A stretch of DNA of 41,069 nucleotides from an uncultured Acidobacteriota bacterium (GTDB taxonomy: Bacteria; Acidobacteriota; Terriglobia; Terriglobales; CAINCZ01): contig CAINCZ010000004.1 of NCBI GenBank assembly GCA_903847195.1, positions 1-41,069 of the forward strand, given 5' to 3'. The notes beneath the pieces were generated by a model. The model made no database searches. It had not been told where the DNA came from and worked only from the letters and a program-made list of their open reading frames with translations. Both the position numbers and the translations under genes were made by a program. The number at the start of each line of letters is the position of its first letter. Within the stretch, counting starts at the first letter, position 1. Positions 32,400 through 41,069 of this stretch are shown piece after piece.

Positions 32400-34427
32400 T
32401 CAGGACCGGAAAAACTCCTCGACATCCTCGATGCCGCGTGCCCGGCGATAGGGCGGCAGGCTGTTGAAGAAGACCCGGCCGTAACGCTGCTTGAGTATGC
32501 GGTTGTCGAGCAGCACCAGCACGCCGCGATCGTTCAACGAGCGAATCAACCGGCCGAAGCCCTGCTTGAGCGCGATGACGGCCGCCGGCACCTGGTAATC
32601 GAAGAAGGCGTTGCCGCCCTCGGCGTTGATGGCGCGCACGCGCGCGGCGACCACCGGATCGTTGGGCACCGCGAACGGCAGGCGGTCGACGATAACGCAG
32701 CTGAGCTGCTCGCCCTGCACGTCCACCCCTTGCCAGAATGAGGCGGTGGCAAACAGAACGCAGTGCGGCGTGGAGCGAAAGTCCTCAAGCAGCACGTTTT
32801 TCGGCGCCTGCCCCTGCAGCAGCATGGGAAAGGGCAGCCGCGACAGCAGCCGGTCGTGCAGTTCGTGCATCTGGGCGTAGCTGGTGAAAAGACAGAAAGC
32901 ACGGCCACGGCTCAAGGTCAGGACTTCACAGATCGTCTCGACCGCCTCGTCGGTGAACTGCGGCGTCCGCGGATCCGGCATATTGGCCGGAATGTACAGC
33001 AGCGCCTGGTTCTCGTAGTCGAAATGCGAGGGCACGACCAGTTCGCGCGCGTTTTGCACTCCGAGGCGGCGCTTGACGTAATCGAACCCGCCGCTCACCG
33101 AGAGCGTGGCCGAGGTGAGCACGGCGGTTTCAAGCGCTTCGAACAGCACGCTGTTGAGAATGCTCGAAACATCAATCGGCGTGGCCTGCAGGAAGACCAT
33201 GCGGCTCGAGTTGAATTGCGCCGCCTCGCCGGGCTTGCGGCCACGGCGGGCCGGTTCGCCGCGCCGTTCGATCCAGTAAACGATGTTGCGCTCGTTGGAT
33301 TCCATGGTGAACGACAGCGCAGCCATCAACTCGTCGGCGCGACGAACGTAGGCGTGAACCTCATCGGGCTTTTCGCGCAGCGCCGAAAGTTCAGCCTTGA
33401 GCCGCGAGAGCGCGGAGGTCAGGCCGGCATAGTGATCGCCGTTTTCTTCCAGAAACTCCTCGCGTCCGGCAAACTCGAAACGTCCCTGGCCGCGCGGGAG
33501 CAGCGAAAAGAAAAGATTGGAGCGCTCGCGCAAGCTGGCGCAGGCCGCGAGCAGGCGATGGTCGCCTATCTTCTGGAGGCGAACGGTGGCTTCCACGTCG
33601 CGCACCAGGTCTTCGACCCGCAGGTTGCCGATGGAGATGCCGAAGTAGCTGGTGGCTACGTCTTCCAGTTCGTGCGCTTCGTCAAAGATCACCGAACCTG
33701 CTGCCGGCAGGATGCCGGCGTCGGGCGCGCGCTCAGCTTCGCGCTTGATGGCCAGATCGGCAAAGAACAGGTGGTGGTTGACGATGATGATGTCGCATTC
33801 GGCGGCACGGCGGCGCATCTCGGTGATGAAGCAGCGGTCGAACTCGCTGCACTTCTGGCCGATGCAGGCTTCGCCGCGCGCATCGAGTTTGTCCCAGACG
33901 CGGCTGCTCTCGGGCAACTGGGCCAGTTCGGCGCGATCGCCGGTCTCCGTAACCTTTTCCCAGTCGAGGATCGAGCGGTACTGATCGACTTCATCGAGGC
34001 CGGTGAGGATCGGCTCGTTGGCCAGTTCGTAGAGCTTCTTGCGGCAGAGATAATTACCGCGGCCCTTCATGTAGCAGACACGCAGCTTCTGGTCGCCCTG
34101 GGGAAACAGTGCGGCCTCGAGGAAAGGGATATCCTTGTGGAACAGTTGCTCCTGCAAGGCCTTGGTCGCCGTGGAGATGATGACGCGCTTGCCGCTGCGC
34201 AGCACGGGGACGAGGTAGGCAAGCGTCTTTCCGGTACCGGTGCCGGCCTCGACGATCAGGTGGCGTTTCTCGGTCAGAGCCTGCTCGACGGCTTTCGCCA
34301 TCTCCAACTGCCCGCGACGGTATTCGTAGGCCGGATGGGTGCGCGAGAGCAGGCCGCCGGGGCCAAAGAAGGCATGCAGCGAGTGCTCCAGCAGGGCTGG
34401 GCGGACGAACTGGGGAGTAGAAGACAC
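32400..34427 (-). CDS. dinG: DinG/XPD-family 5'-3' DNA helicase
   Basis: Superfamily 2 Fe-S helicase, 675 residues. Walker A is EAGTGTGKT (60-68), the DEAH box FDEAHELED, and the Fe-S cysteines C128, C188, C193 and C199 have the same spacing pattern as DinG. C-terminal motifs include VLTSATLS, LFTSYAQM, SFWQGVDVQGE and QGFGRLIRS. It likely resolves R-loops or stalled forks. Start is GTG 34427, with GAGAGG only three bases upstream, so a start a little downstream is possible. Divergent from der. Confidence 0.93.
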   Translation of the reverse strand: MSSTPQFVRPALLEHSLHAFFGPGGLLSRTHPAYEYRRGQLEMAKAVEQALTEKRHLIVEAGTGTGKTLAYLVPVLRSGKRVIISTATKALQEQLFHKDIPFLEAALFPQGDQKLRVCYMKGRGNYLCRKKLYELANEPILTGLDEVDQYRSILDWEKVTETGDRAELAQLPESSRVWDKLDARGEACIGQKCSEFDRCFITEMRRRAAECDIIIVNHHLFFADLAIKREAERAPDAGILPAAGSVIFDEAHELEDVATSYFGISIGNLRVEDLVRDVEATVRLQKIGDHRLLAACASLRERSNLFFSLLPRGQGRFEFAGREEFLEENGDHYAGLTSALSRLKAELSALREKPDEVHAYVRRADELMAALSFTMESNERNIVYWIERRGEPARRGRKPGEAAQFNSSRMVFLQATPIDVSSILNSVLFEALETAVLTSATLSVSGGFDYVKRRLGVQNARELVVPSHFDYENQALLYIPANMPDPRTPQFTDEAVETICEVLTLSRGRAFCLFTSYAQMHELHDRLLSRLPFPMLLQGQAPKNVLLEDFRSTPHCVLFATASFWQGVDVQGEQLSCVIVDRLPFAVPNDPVVAARVRAINAEGGNAFFDYQVPAAVIALKQGFGRLIRSLNDRGVLVLLDNRILKQRYGRVFFNSLPPYRRARGIEDVEEFFRS

Positions 34428-34436
34428 TGGCCTCTC

Positions 34437-34442
34437 TATAAT
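34437..34442 (+). promoter_or_regulatory. Candidate -10 for der
   Basis: Perfect TATAAT in the 59-base gap between dinG and der; no good -35. Transcription would start about 34449. Confidence 0.4.
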
Positions 34443-34449
34443 AGCTGTA

Positions 34450-34467
34450 GGCCGGAAAAATCCGGCC
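34450..34467 (+). promoter_or_regulatory. Hairpin at predicted 5' end of der mRNA
   Basis: GGCCGGA (34450-34456) pairs with TCCGGCC (34461-34467) around AAAA. It falls at the predicted transcription start, so the mRNA would begin with a stem-loop, a layout that protects 5' ends from decay. Confidence 0.45.
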
Positions 34468-34486
34468 GTCGAACGAACGGAAGATA

Positions 34487-35968
34487 ATGAGTTATAAGGA
34501 TCGAACGGCCAACACGACCGCTGCGCTGCCCACGGTGGCCATCGTGGGGCGCCCGAACGTAGGTAAATCCACCCTATTCAACCGGATCATCCAGCGGCGC
34601 CGCGCCATTGTGGGCGACGAACCCGGGATCACCCGCGACCGCCTCTATGGCGAGGCCGAGTGGCTGGGACGCCGATTCCGGATCATCGATACCGGGGGCA
34701 TCGTGCCGGACGACCCGGAGACGATTCCGGCCGAGATCTTCCGCCAGGCGCGCATCGCGCTCGAGGAGGCCGAAGCCGTCGTCATGGTGGTGGACGCCCG
34801 CACCGAACTGGCTTCCCCCGACATCGACCTGGCCCGCCTCCTGATGCGCACCGGAAAGCGGCTGTTCCTGGCCGTGAACAAGGTGGACACGCCCAAGCAT
34901 GAGTCGCTGGTGGAGGACTTTCACCGACTGGGGATCCGCGATATCTTCCCCGTTTCCGCCGAGAGCGGCGACGGCGTGGCCGAGTTGCTCGAGGCGGTCA
35001 TCGCCGTGCTGCCGTCCATAGCGGACTTTCCGGCGTCGGATTCCACGCTCGACGACGCACCCACCCCCGTGGACGGAGACGAAGCGCTTGAGCCGCCCGG
35101 CGACCGCAAGCGCGAGCCCGAGACGGGCGAAGTAAAAGTCGCCATCATTGGGCGGCCGAACGTCGGCAAGTCCACGCTGTTGAATGCGCTGACCGGAAGC
35201 GGGCGGGCGATTGTCTCTCCCGTCGCCGGCACCACGCGCGATGCCGTGGATGAACTGGTGGAGCGCGACGGACACAGTTACCGCTTCATCGATACGGCCG
35301 GCATCCGCCGCAAGGGCAAGACCCACCTGCTGGCCGAGAAGCTCTCGGTGATCATGGCCCGCAAACATCTGGAATCCGCCGACATTGCCCTGCTGCTGAT
35401 CGATGCGACCGAGGGCGTCACGGCGCTCGACGCCACCATCGCCGGATACGCGCACGAGAGCGGACGTTCCGTCATCGTGGTGGTGAATAAGTGGGACCTT
35501 GTGACCCAGCGCGCGAGCGATGGCAGCGAGGCAAAGCCGTCGGGCCGGCGCGCCAACCAGAAGCACCCGATGGACCGCGAGGCTTATGAACTGCGGTTGC
35601 GGGACGAGCTGAAGTTCCTGAACTACGCGCCGGTGCTGTTCGTTTCCGCCAGCACGGGCCGCAACGTGGACAAGATTTACGGCAAGCTGGAAGAGGTGGC
35701 CCGGGAGCGGCGCAAGCGCGTCTCGACGGCAGAGATGAACCGCTTCCTGAAGTTGATCGACTTTGACCGGGCCCCAGTGCCAATGACTAAGCGGGTGAAG
35801 ATTTATTACATGACGCAGGCGGCAAGTTCCCCGCCGACCTTCATCCTGTTTACCGACAGGCAGGTTAAGCTGCACTTTTCGTACCTGCGCTTTCTGGAGA
35901 ACCAGATACGGCGGAGCTTTGGCTTTGTGGGCTCGCCGATCTGGATCAAGAACCGGGCCAGCAGCTAG
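34487..35968 (+). CDS. der: Ribosome-assembly GTPase Der (EngA)
   Basis: Essential GTPase for 50S maturation, 493 residues with two tandem G domains and a KH-like domain. Both P-loops read GRPNVGKST; switch and G3 motifs are DTGG and DTAG; G4 motifs are NKVD and NKWD. The linker between the G domains is acidic. A basic insertion of about 20 residues (ASDGSEAKPSGRRANQKHP) follows the second NKWD, longer than in E. coli. The KH domain ends with PTFILFTDRQVKLHFSYLRFLEN. GGAAGA lies two to three bases before the ATG. Confidence 0.96.
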   Translation: MSYKDRTANTTAALPTVAIVGRPNVGKSTLFNRIIQRRRAIVGDEPGITRDRLYGEAEWLGRRFRIIDTGGIVPDDPETIPAEIFRQARIALEEAEAVVMVVDARTELASPDIDLARLLMRTGKRLFLAVNKVDTPKHESLVEDFHRLGIRDIFPVSAESGDGVAELLEAVIAVLPSIADFPASDSTLDDAPTPVDGDEALEPPGDRKREPETGEVKVAIIGRPNVGKSTLLNALTGSGRAIVSPVAGTTRDAVDELVERDGHSYRFIDTAGIRRKGKTHLLAEKLSVIMARKHLESADIALLLIDATEGVTALDATIAGYAHESGRSVIVVVNKWDLVTQRASDGSEAKPSGRRANQKHPMDREAYELRLRDELKFLNYAPVLFVSASTGRNVDKIYGKLEEVARERRKRVSTAEMNRFLKLIDFDRAPVPMTKRVKIYYMTQAASSPPTFILFTDRQVKLHFSYLRFLENQIRRSFGFVGSPIWIKNRASS

Positions 35969-36053
35969 GCCGATCAACGGGAATGCGCGGCATTGCCCGG
36001 CGACCCGCCAGCTTGAGCGGCAGGCGCGACGGGCATGCCCAGAGTCGGCAGGG

Positions 36054-36062
36054 TGATAGAAT
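36054..36062 (+). promoter_or_regulatory. Candidate extended -10, SurA-like gene
   Basis: TGATAGAAT: a TG-extended -10 with TAGAAT. No clear -35. Start near 36069, about 32 bases before the chosen GTG. Confidence 0.4.
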
Positions 36063-36100
36063 TAGCCCTGACTGCTGCCCCAATTCATCAGGTGTACACT

Positions 36101-37207
36101 GTGAAACTTATGCGATTTGATCGTCTATTGCGAATTTCGGCCGTTTTGAGCGTGGCGGCTGCGGCTGCCTGCGGAGCGCTGGCCGCCGACACCGTTGTCC
36201 AGGAGATCGTGGCCCGCGTCAACAGCCAGATCATCACCCGCTCGGACCTGCAGCGGTCACGCGAGCAGATGCGCACCGAGGCCCGGACCCAGGGCATCAG
36301 CCTGAGCGACCCGCGCGTGGCGGAGAACGACAAACACCTGCTGCGCGACCTGATCGACCAGCAGCTGCTGATGCAGAAGGGGCAGGAGCTTGGCATTACG
36401 GGCGACACCGACCTGGTGAAGCGCCTCGACGATATGCGCAAGGGCATGGGCCTGAGCAGCCTGGAGCAACTCGAGGAAGAAGCCAAGAAGCAGGGCGTGA
36501 GCTTTGAAGAGTTCAAGCAGAACCTGAGAAACAACATCGTCACGCAGCAGGTGATCCAGCGTGAGGTGGGCGGCAAGATGCAGATCTCGCCGCAGGAAGT
36601 ACAGAAGTTCTACGAGGATCACAAGCAGGAACTGGCCCAACCCGAACAGGTTCGCCTGAGCGAGATACTGATCGCCCTCAGGCCGGGACCGGAGGCGGAA
36701 TCATTGGCCGCCGCCGAGAAACTGGCCGCAGATGCTCTCGCCCAGATCAAGGGCGGCAAGTCATTTGAAGAAGTGGCCAAGGCGGTTTCCGGTGGGCCGA
36801 CCGCCGAACAGGGCGGCGACCTCGGATATTTCAAGCACGGCGCGCTGGCCAAGGAACTGGAAGACCTCACCTTCGCCATGAAGACCGGCAATGTCAGCAA
36901 TGTGATCCGCACCAAGCAGGGGTTCGTTCTGCTGAAGGTAACCGAGCATCAGGAAGCGGGCGTCCCTCCGCTCAAGCAGGTGGAACTGCAGGTGCAGGAG
37001 ACCATTTACATGCAGCGGCTGCAGCCTGCGCTGCGCCTGTATCTGACCAAGCTGCGAGAAGATTCGTTCGTGGACGTAAAGACCGGGTATGTGGATTCGG
37101 GCGCGAGTCCGAACCAGACGCTGCCGGTAGCCGTCTCGGCCAACGAACCGGCCAAGGGCAAGGCACCGCCGAAGCACCGCCGGAGAATGGGAATTTTTCC
37201 CCGCTAA
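36101..37207 (+). CDS. SurA-like periplasmic peptidyl-prolyl isomerase
   Basis: Outer-membrane-protein chaperone type. A signal peptide (LLRISAVLSVAAAAACGALAA) is followed by a SurA N-terminal chaperone domain (VVQEIVARVNSQIITRSDLQ ... LLRDLIDQQLLMQKGQELG) and one parvulin domain (EQVRLSEILIAL, GKSFEEVAKAVSGGPTAEQG, GDLGYFKHG, QGFVLLKVTEH). SurA of E. coli has two parvulin domains; this has one, as in shorter relatives. GTG 36101 is chosen for its AGG eight bases upstream; ATG 36110 is an alternative. 368 residues, with a basic C-terminus (KHRRRMGIFPR). Confidence 0.88.
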   Translation: MKLMRFDRLLRISAVLSVAAAAACGALAADTVVQEIVARVNSQIITRSDLQRSREQMRTEARTQGISLSDPRVAENDKHLLRDLIDQQLLMQKGQELGITGDTDLVKRLDDMRKGMGLSSLEQLEEEAKKQGVSFEEFKQNLRNNIVTQQVIQREVGGKMQISPQEVQKFYEDHKQELAQPEQVRLSEILIALRPGPEAESLAAAEKLAADALAQIKGGKSFEEVAKAVSGGPTAEQGGDLGYFKHGALAKELEDLTFAMKTGNVSNVIRTKQGFVLLKVTEHQEAGVPPLKQVELQVQETIYMQRLQPALRLYLTKLREDSFVDVKTGYVDSGASPNQTLPVAVSANEPAKGKAPPKHRRRMGIFPR

Positions 37208-37220
37208 TTCAGGCATACGG

Positions 37221-37259
37221 CGGCCGCCCGGCGGATTGTCCCGGGCGGCCGTTTTCTTT
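37221..37259 (+). terminator. Terminator of SurA-like gene
   Basis: An 11-base perfect stem CGGCCGCCCGG (37221-37231) with CCGGGCGGCCG (37241-37251), 9-base loop, then TTTTCTTT. Strong intrinsic terminator just past the stop. Confidence 0.92.
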
Positions 37260-37323
37260 GTGCCGCAGCGCTGCTGAGGTGTGCTCGCGCGAGCGCGGAA
37301 TACCAATTTCGCGGCCGACCAAA

Positions 37324-37329
37324 TACAAT
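37324..37329 (+). promoter_or_regulatory. Candidate -10 for murJ
   Basis: TACAAT 36 bases before the murJ ATG; the -35 region is poor. It implies the longer open frame upstream is not translated. Confidence 0.4.
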
Positions 37330-37364
37330 CCTCTCACCCGGGCATTCCCCGGAACCGTCGCTTA

Positions 37365-39011
37365 ATGGCTGAACGAAACGACCTTCCGCCCGCTACAGAG
37401 CCCGTGGAGCGCCCATCGCAGGCGCTTGGCGCCGCGCTTGGCGCCGCGCTTGGCGCCCGCGGCGGCGCCGCGGCCGCCATGGTGGCCACCGGCATCCTGC
37501 TGAGCCGCCTGGCGGGACTGGTGCGCGACCGGGTGTTTGCCCACTACTTTGGCAACACAGACGCCGCCGACGCCTTTCGTGCGGCCTTTCGCATACCGAA
37601 TTTCCTGCAGAACCTCTTCGGCGAGGGCGTGCTGTCGGCATCGTTCATTCCCGTATACGCGCGACTGCGGGCCGAGGGAGAAGACGAGCAGGCAGCGGAG
37701 CTGGCTGAGACCATCTTTGCTCTGCTCTTTGTGGCTACGACGGTGCTGGTGGTGGCGGGCACTGCGGTCACTCCCTGGCTGATCGATGCGATTGCGCCGG
37801 GATTCCACGGCGCCAAGCGCGAGTTGACGATCCGGCTGGTGCGGATTCTCTTCCCCGGCGCGGGACTGCTGGTTTTCAGCGCCTGGTGCCTGGGAATCCT
37901 GAACAGCCATCGGCGCTTTCTGCTCTCCTACGCGGCTCCGGTCTTATGGAACCTGGCGCTGATTGCAGCCATGCTGTGGCGCGGCGGCAGCATGCGGGCC
38001 TTCTCGCTGGTAGAGGTTGTGGCCTGGGCTTCGGTGGTGGGCAGCGCCCTGCAATTTCTGGTGCAGTTGCCGACCGTGCTGCGCTTCCTGGGCAAGTTGC
38101 GCCTGCGCTGTCCAACCCCGCAGCGGCATGTGCGCACGGTGCTGAGGAATTTCGGCCCGATCTTTGTGGCGCGCGGCGTCGTGCAGATCAGCGCCTACGT
38201 GGACTCGCTGCTGGCCAGTTTTTTGCCGACCGGCGCGGTCGCCGCCCTTTCCTATGCGCAGACGCTGTATACGCTGCCGGTGAGCCTGTTCGGAATGGCG
38301 GTTTCGGCGGCGGAACTGCCGGCGATGTCGAGTGCGCTGGGGACAGCGGAAGAGATTGCGCACATGCTCCGCGCCCGGCTCGCGCGCGGGCTGGAGCAGA
38401 TTTCATACTTCGTGGTGCCTTCGGCGGCTGCCTTCCTGATACTGGGCGACGTAGTGGTGGCCACGCTCTATCGCTCGGGTGTGTTTGGTGGACGCGACGT
38501 CACCTACGTTTGGGGCGTACTGGCCGGATCCAGCGTGGGGCTGCTGGCTTCGACCAGCGGACGCCTTTACTCGTCGGCTTTCTACGCTCTGCGCGACACG
38601 CGCACGCCGCTGAAGTTTGCCGCGTTGCGCGTGGCACTGACGGTGATCCTGGGTTTCCTGTTCGCGCTGCCGCTGCCGCCACTGCTCGGGCTGGACCGGA
38701 AGTGGGGCGTGGCCGGGCTGACGCTTTCGGCCGGCATCGCGGGGTGGATTGAGTTCGCTCTCTTGCGGCGCGCTTTGCAGAGGCGCATTGGCGCGGTTCC
38801 CTATTCGGCGGCACGCCTGCTGAAGCTGTGGCTGGCGGCGGTGATCGCGGGGGCGATTGGTTACGGGATTCATTTGCTCAGCCCGGCGCACCACCCGGTC
38901 GTAACCGGCGCCATCGTGCTCATTCCTTATGCCGCAATTTATTTTGGGCTGACGCAATTGATGGGAATCTCCACCGTGGCCGAAGTACTGCGAAGACTGC
39001 GGCGGCGCTGA
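37365..39011 (+). CDS. murJ: Lipid II flippase MurJ
   Basis: Flips lipid II across the inner membrane for peptidoglycan synthesis. 548 residues from ATG 37365, with about 14 transmembrane helices. Diagnostic stretches are LSRLAGLVRDRVFAHYFG, AFRIPNFLQNLFGEGVLSA, FIPVYARL and NFGPIFVARGVVQISAYVD. The first 33 residues are a soluble tail with a 12-base tandem repeat coding ALGA units. The upstream open frame is rejected since terminator and promoter signals lie in it. Other envelope genes (PBP1A, PASTA) are in the window. Confidence 0.93.
   Translation: MAERNDLPPATEPVERPSQALGAALGAALGARGGAAAAMVATGILLSRLAGLVRDRVFAHYFGNTDAADAFRAAFRIPNFLQNLFGEGVLSASFIPVYARLRAEGEDEQAAELAETIFALLFVATTVLVVAGTAVTPWLIDAIAPGFHGAKRELTIRLVRILFPGAGLLVFSAWCLGILNSHRRFLLSYAAPVLWNLALIAAMLWRGGSMRAFSLVEVVAWASVVGSALQFLVQLPTVLRFLGKLRLRCPTPQRHVRTVLRNFGPIFVARGVVQISAYVDSLLASFLPTGAVAALSYAQTLYTLPVSLFGMAVSAAELPAMSSALGTAEEIAHMLRARLARGLEQISYFVVPSAAAFLILGDVVVATLYRSGVFGGRDVTYVWGVLAGSSVGLLASTSGRLYSSAFYALRDTRTPLKFAALRVALTVILGFLFALPLPPLLGLDRKWGVAGLTLSAGIAGWIEFALLRRALQRRIGAVPYSAARLLKLWLAAVIAGAIGYGIHLLSPAHHPVVTGAIVLIPYAAIYFGLTQLMGISTVAEVLRRLRRR
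37422..37461 (+). repeat. 12-base tandem repeat in murJ 5' end
   Basis: Nearly three copies of a 12-base unit (GGCGCTTGGCGCC phase) encode ALGAALGAALGA. In-frame and of unit length divisible by three, so copy changes would alter only the cytoplasmic tail. Confidence 0.7.
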
Positions 39012-39051
39012 CACACTGCGGGTGAGGCACTATTCGCCGGCGACGGCAACC

Positions 39052-39060
39052 TGCGATAAT
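39052..39060 (+). promoter_or_regulatory. Candidate extended -10 for mtnA
   Basis: TGCGATAAT: TG-extended -10 with GATAAT in the 77-base gap after murJ. No good -35. Confidence 0.35.
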
Positions 39061-39088
39061 CCAAGGGGATCAGCGAGACAAAGGAACA

Positions 39089-40129
39089 ATGCTTAAAACA
39101 CTGGAATGGACCGCCACCGGGGTGCGCTTGATCGATCAGACGAAGCTCCCTACCGAAGAGATTTATGTCAACTGCGCGGATTATGAAGCCGTCGCCGATG
39201 CGATACGGACCATGATCGTGCGCGGGGCACCCGCCATTGGCGTGGCGGCGGCCATGGGCATTGCCCTCGGAGCGCGCGATGCCAAGGCTGGGACGGCGAG
39301 CGGGTTGCGAGCGGAGTTCGAACACGTTTGCGGCGTCCTCACCGGCACGCGGCCGACGGCGGTGAACCTGTTCTGGGCTGCGCGGCGCATGCAGGCCCGG
39401 TTCGACGAGCTTAGCTCGGGGTCGGTCAGCGATATTAAGGCAGGTCTGATCGCCGAAGCGCAGCGCATGTATGACGAAGACATCGCGGCCAACGAGGCCA
39501 TGGGCCGCCACGGCGCCCCGCTGATGCCGAATTCGGGCGGCGTGCTGACGCACTGCAACGCCGGCGCGCTGGCGACCTGCGGCTACGGAACGGCGCTCGG
39601 TGTGCTCCGCGCGGCCATCGCGGCCGGCAAGAAGATCAACGTTTACGCCGACGAAACGCGGCCCTTCCTGCAAGGCTCGCGGCTCACTGCCTGGGAGTTG
39701 ATGAAGGACGGAATCCCCACAACCTTGATCTCCGACAACATGGCTGGGGCGATCATGAACCAGGGGAAGATCAAGGCTGTCGTGGTGGGAGCCGACCGCA
39801 TTGCCGCCAACGGCGACACGGCCAATAAAATCGGTACCTATTCGGTGGCGATCCTGGCCCGCGAACACGGCATTCCGTTTTACGTGGCGGCGCCGTTCTC
39901 GACCGTCGATCTGGCTACCGCGACCGGCGATGAGATTCCGATCGAGCAGCGCAGCCCCCGCGAGGTCACCCATCTTGCGGGCAAGGCCATTGCGCCGGAG
40001 GGGGTACGGGTCGAGAATCCCGCGTTTGACGTCACCCCGGCGAAGTACATTACCGCCATCATCACGGAGCGCGGAGTAGCGCGGCCTGACTTCTCCTATT
40101 CACTGTTCACCTTGTCGGCAGGCAAGTAG
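39089..40129 (+). CDS. mtnA: S-methyl-5-thioribose-1-phosphate isomerase
   Basis: Methionine salvage enzyme, aldose to ketose isomerisation of MTR-1-P. 346 residues. [13 protein letters not shown], the catalytic Cys in [10 protein letters not shown] (C156), [14 protein letters not shown] and the catalytic Asp in [17 protein letters not shown] (D236) match MtnA rather than the eIF2B subunits it resembles. AAAGGA precedes the ATG by three to four bases. No other salvage gene is here; cmk follows after six bases. Confidence 0.95.
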   Translation: MLKTLEWTATGVRLIDQTKLPTEEIYVNCADYEAVADAIRTMIVRGAPAIGVAAAMGIALGARDAKAGTASGLRAEFEHVCGVLTGTRPTAVNLFWAARRMQARFDELSSGSVSDIKAGLIAEAQRMYDEDIAANEAMGRHGAPLMPNSGGVLTHCNAGALATCGYGTALGVLRAAIAAGKKINVYADETRPFLQGSRLTAWELMKDGIPTTLISDNMAGAIMNQGKIKAVVVGADRIAANGDTANKIGTYSVAILAREHGIPFYVAAPFSTVDLATATGDEIPIEQRSPREVTHLAGKAIAPEGVRVENPAFDVTPAKYITAIITERGVARPDFSYSLFTLSAGK

Positions 40130-40135
40130 GTTCCT

Positions 40136-40840
40136 ATGTCGCGAAGACTTACGATCGCTATCGATGGTCCGGCAGGGGCGGGCAAGAGCACTATCGCCCA
40201 GCGGCTGGCACGGGAACTGGGTTATGTGAACCTTGAGACCGGCGCGATGTATCGCGCACTGGGACTGAAGGCAATTGAGCACAAGGTCGCCTTTGACTCC
40301 GAAGCCGACCTGATGGCACTCGCCGCGCACACGCGGATTGAGTTGGAGCCAACCGAGCAGAACAACCGCGTGCTGCTCGATGGACGCGACGTTTCCACGC
40401 GCATCCGGCAGGGCGACGTGAGCGACGCCGCCTCGCGCACTTCGGTGCACCCGCGCGTCAGGGTGTGGATGGTGGACCAGCAGCGGGCAATGGGCAAAGA
40501 CGGCGGCGTGGTGATGGAGGGACGCGACATCGGCACGGCGGTCTTCCCGCACGCGGAGGTCAAAATCTTTCTGGAGGCCTCGCCTGAAGTGCGCGCCGTA
40601 CGCCGCGTGGTGCAGGAGGGTGGCACCATCGAGGATCGCGAACGAATTGCCACGATTGCCGAAGAGATACGGCAGCGTGACCAGCGCGACCGCGGACGCG
40701 CCGCATCGCCGCTGATTGCGGCCCCGGATGCAGTCACGGTGGATTCCAGCACGCTCACCATCGATCAGGTGGTGGAGAGAATTCAGGAAGTCGTGCGCAG
40801 CCGGGAACAGGATATGAGTATTCCCGCACGGATGGAGTAG
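40136..40840 (+). CDS. cmk: Cytidylate kinase
   Basis: Phosphorylates CMP and dCMP. 234 residues. P-loop IDGPAGAGKST (9-19), YVNLETGAMYRALG, RTSVHPRVR, VMEGRDIGTAVFP and RDQRDRGRAASPL are typical. AGG five bases before the ATG; only six bases after mtnA, so translationally linked. Converges with the zinc-ribbon gene at the window edge; the 63-base gap shows no terminator. Confidence 0.95.
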   Translation: MSRRLTIAIDGPAGAGKSTIAQRLARELGYVNLETGAMYRALGLKAIEHKVAFDSEADLMALAAHTRIELEPTEQNNRVLLDGRDVSTRIRQGDVSDAASRTSVHPRVRVWMVDQQRAMGKDGGVVMEGRDIGTAVFPHAEVKIFLEASPEVRAVRRVVQEGGTIEDRERIATIAEEIRQRDQRDRGRAASPLIAAPDAVTVDSSTLTIDQVVERIQEVVRSREQDMSIPARME

Positions 40841-40903
40841 GACGGCGATGTCGGAAGGATTAAATGCGGGGCTCTGATGAGATCACTCTGCTTGGCGCCT
40901 CTA

Positions 40904-41069
40904 CTAATTGATTCTGTTGAACCAGAGTCCAATTACCACTAAGAGGATGATGGTGAAGAGTAATTCAATGATCTGGAATCGCCAGTAGCGGTACCTGCAA
41001 TCTCCGGAGCAGAAGAGCCTCCCGCGGGCTCCGGAAGTCTCGATGGAACCGATGCGCTTGCCGCAGCGA
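40904..41069 (-). CDS. Partial zinc-ribbon membrane protein (3' end)
   Basis: The reverse strand at the right edge has an open frame with no start inside the window, in frame from 41068 to a TAG at 40904-40906, 54 residues visible. It starts with RCGKRIGS and has CSGDC 18 residues later, giving Cys at visible positions 2, 20 and 24; a first cysteine probably lies just outside, making a zinc ribbon. A C-terminal transmembrane helix follows (ELLFTIILLVVIGLWF) and the protein ends FNRIN. Tail-anchored zinc-ribbon protein of unknown function. The coding call rests on Cys spacing and the clean helix. Confidence 0.65.
   Translation of the reverse strand, partial: RCGKRIGSIETSGARGRLFCSGDCRYRYWRFQIIELLFTIILLVVIGLWFNRIN

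Noticed and set aside
32763..34487. A 574-codon forward frame opposite dinG
   Set aside because: Antisense shadow of a DinG helicase with every helicase motif in place.
36035..36100. Longer N-terminus for the SurA-like protein
   Set aside because: It would put 22 residues before the signal peptide and overlap the candidate promoter.

Overview
The window looks like chromosomal housekeeping sequence from a high-GC, Gram-negative-type bacterium, most likely an acidobacterium. Support for that is indirect: a short PEP-CTERM protein, a roughly 500-residue two-domain ThyX, a CsgG-family protein, frequent GTG and TTG starts, and outer-membrane style functions (SurA-like chaperone, RND efflux). No rRNA, tRNA, CRISPR array, insertion sequence, integrase or phage gene was seen, so this is not an obvious mobile region.

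Layout. A forward galU gene (255-1136) is followed by a long reverse-strand block up to 24332. Read in its own direction this block holds a two-domain thyX, recA, coaD, a class I aminotransferase, a mannose pathway cluster (manA, manC, phosphohexomutase), an M48 membrane protease, an S41 protease-like protein, a CsgG-family protein, a class A penicillin-binding protein, a PEP-CTERM protein, a PASTA protein, purD, purE, and the copper/silver efflux pair cusB-cusA. A divergent 380-base gap leads to forward acnA, a phospholipid-methyltransferase-like gene and rpmB. A second reverse block carries ridA, a TPR protein, queC, queE, queD and dinG. The window closes with forward der, a SurA-like isomerase, murJ, mtnA and cmk, and the tail of a reverse-strand zinc-ribbon membrane protein cut by the right edge.

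How the genes work together. galU, manA, manC and the phosphohexomutase supply UDP-glucose and GDP-mannose for surface glycans. The penicillin-binding protein, PASTA protein, murJ and the periplasmic chaperone build and maintain the envelope. queD, queE and queC make preQ0 for queuosine. cusB and cusA pump Cu(I)/Ag(I) but need an outer-membrane channel encoded elsewhere.

The most unusual material is (1) a set of palindromic elements, four just downstream of stop codons and one in frame inside thyX, most sharing a TGGTG(S)CC lead and having stems of different sequence that still pair; (2) an S41 protease whose catalytic Ser and Lys positions are Gly and Asp; (3) a double-length ThyX whose signature is split between its halves; and (4) a strong terminator lying directly on the ridA ribosome-binding site.
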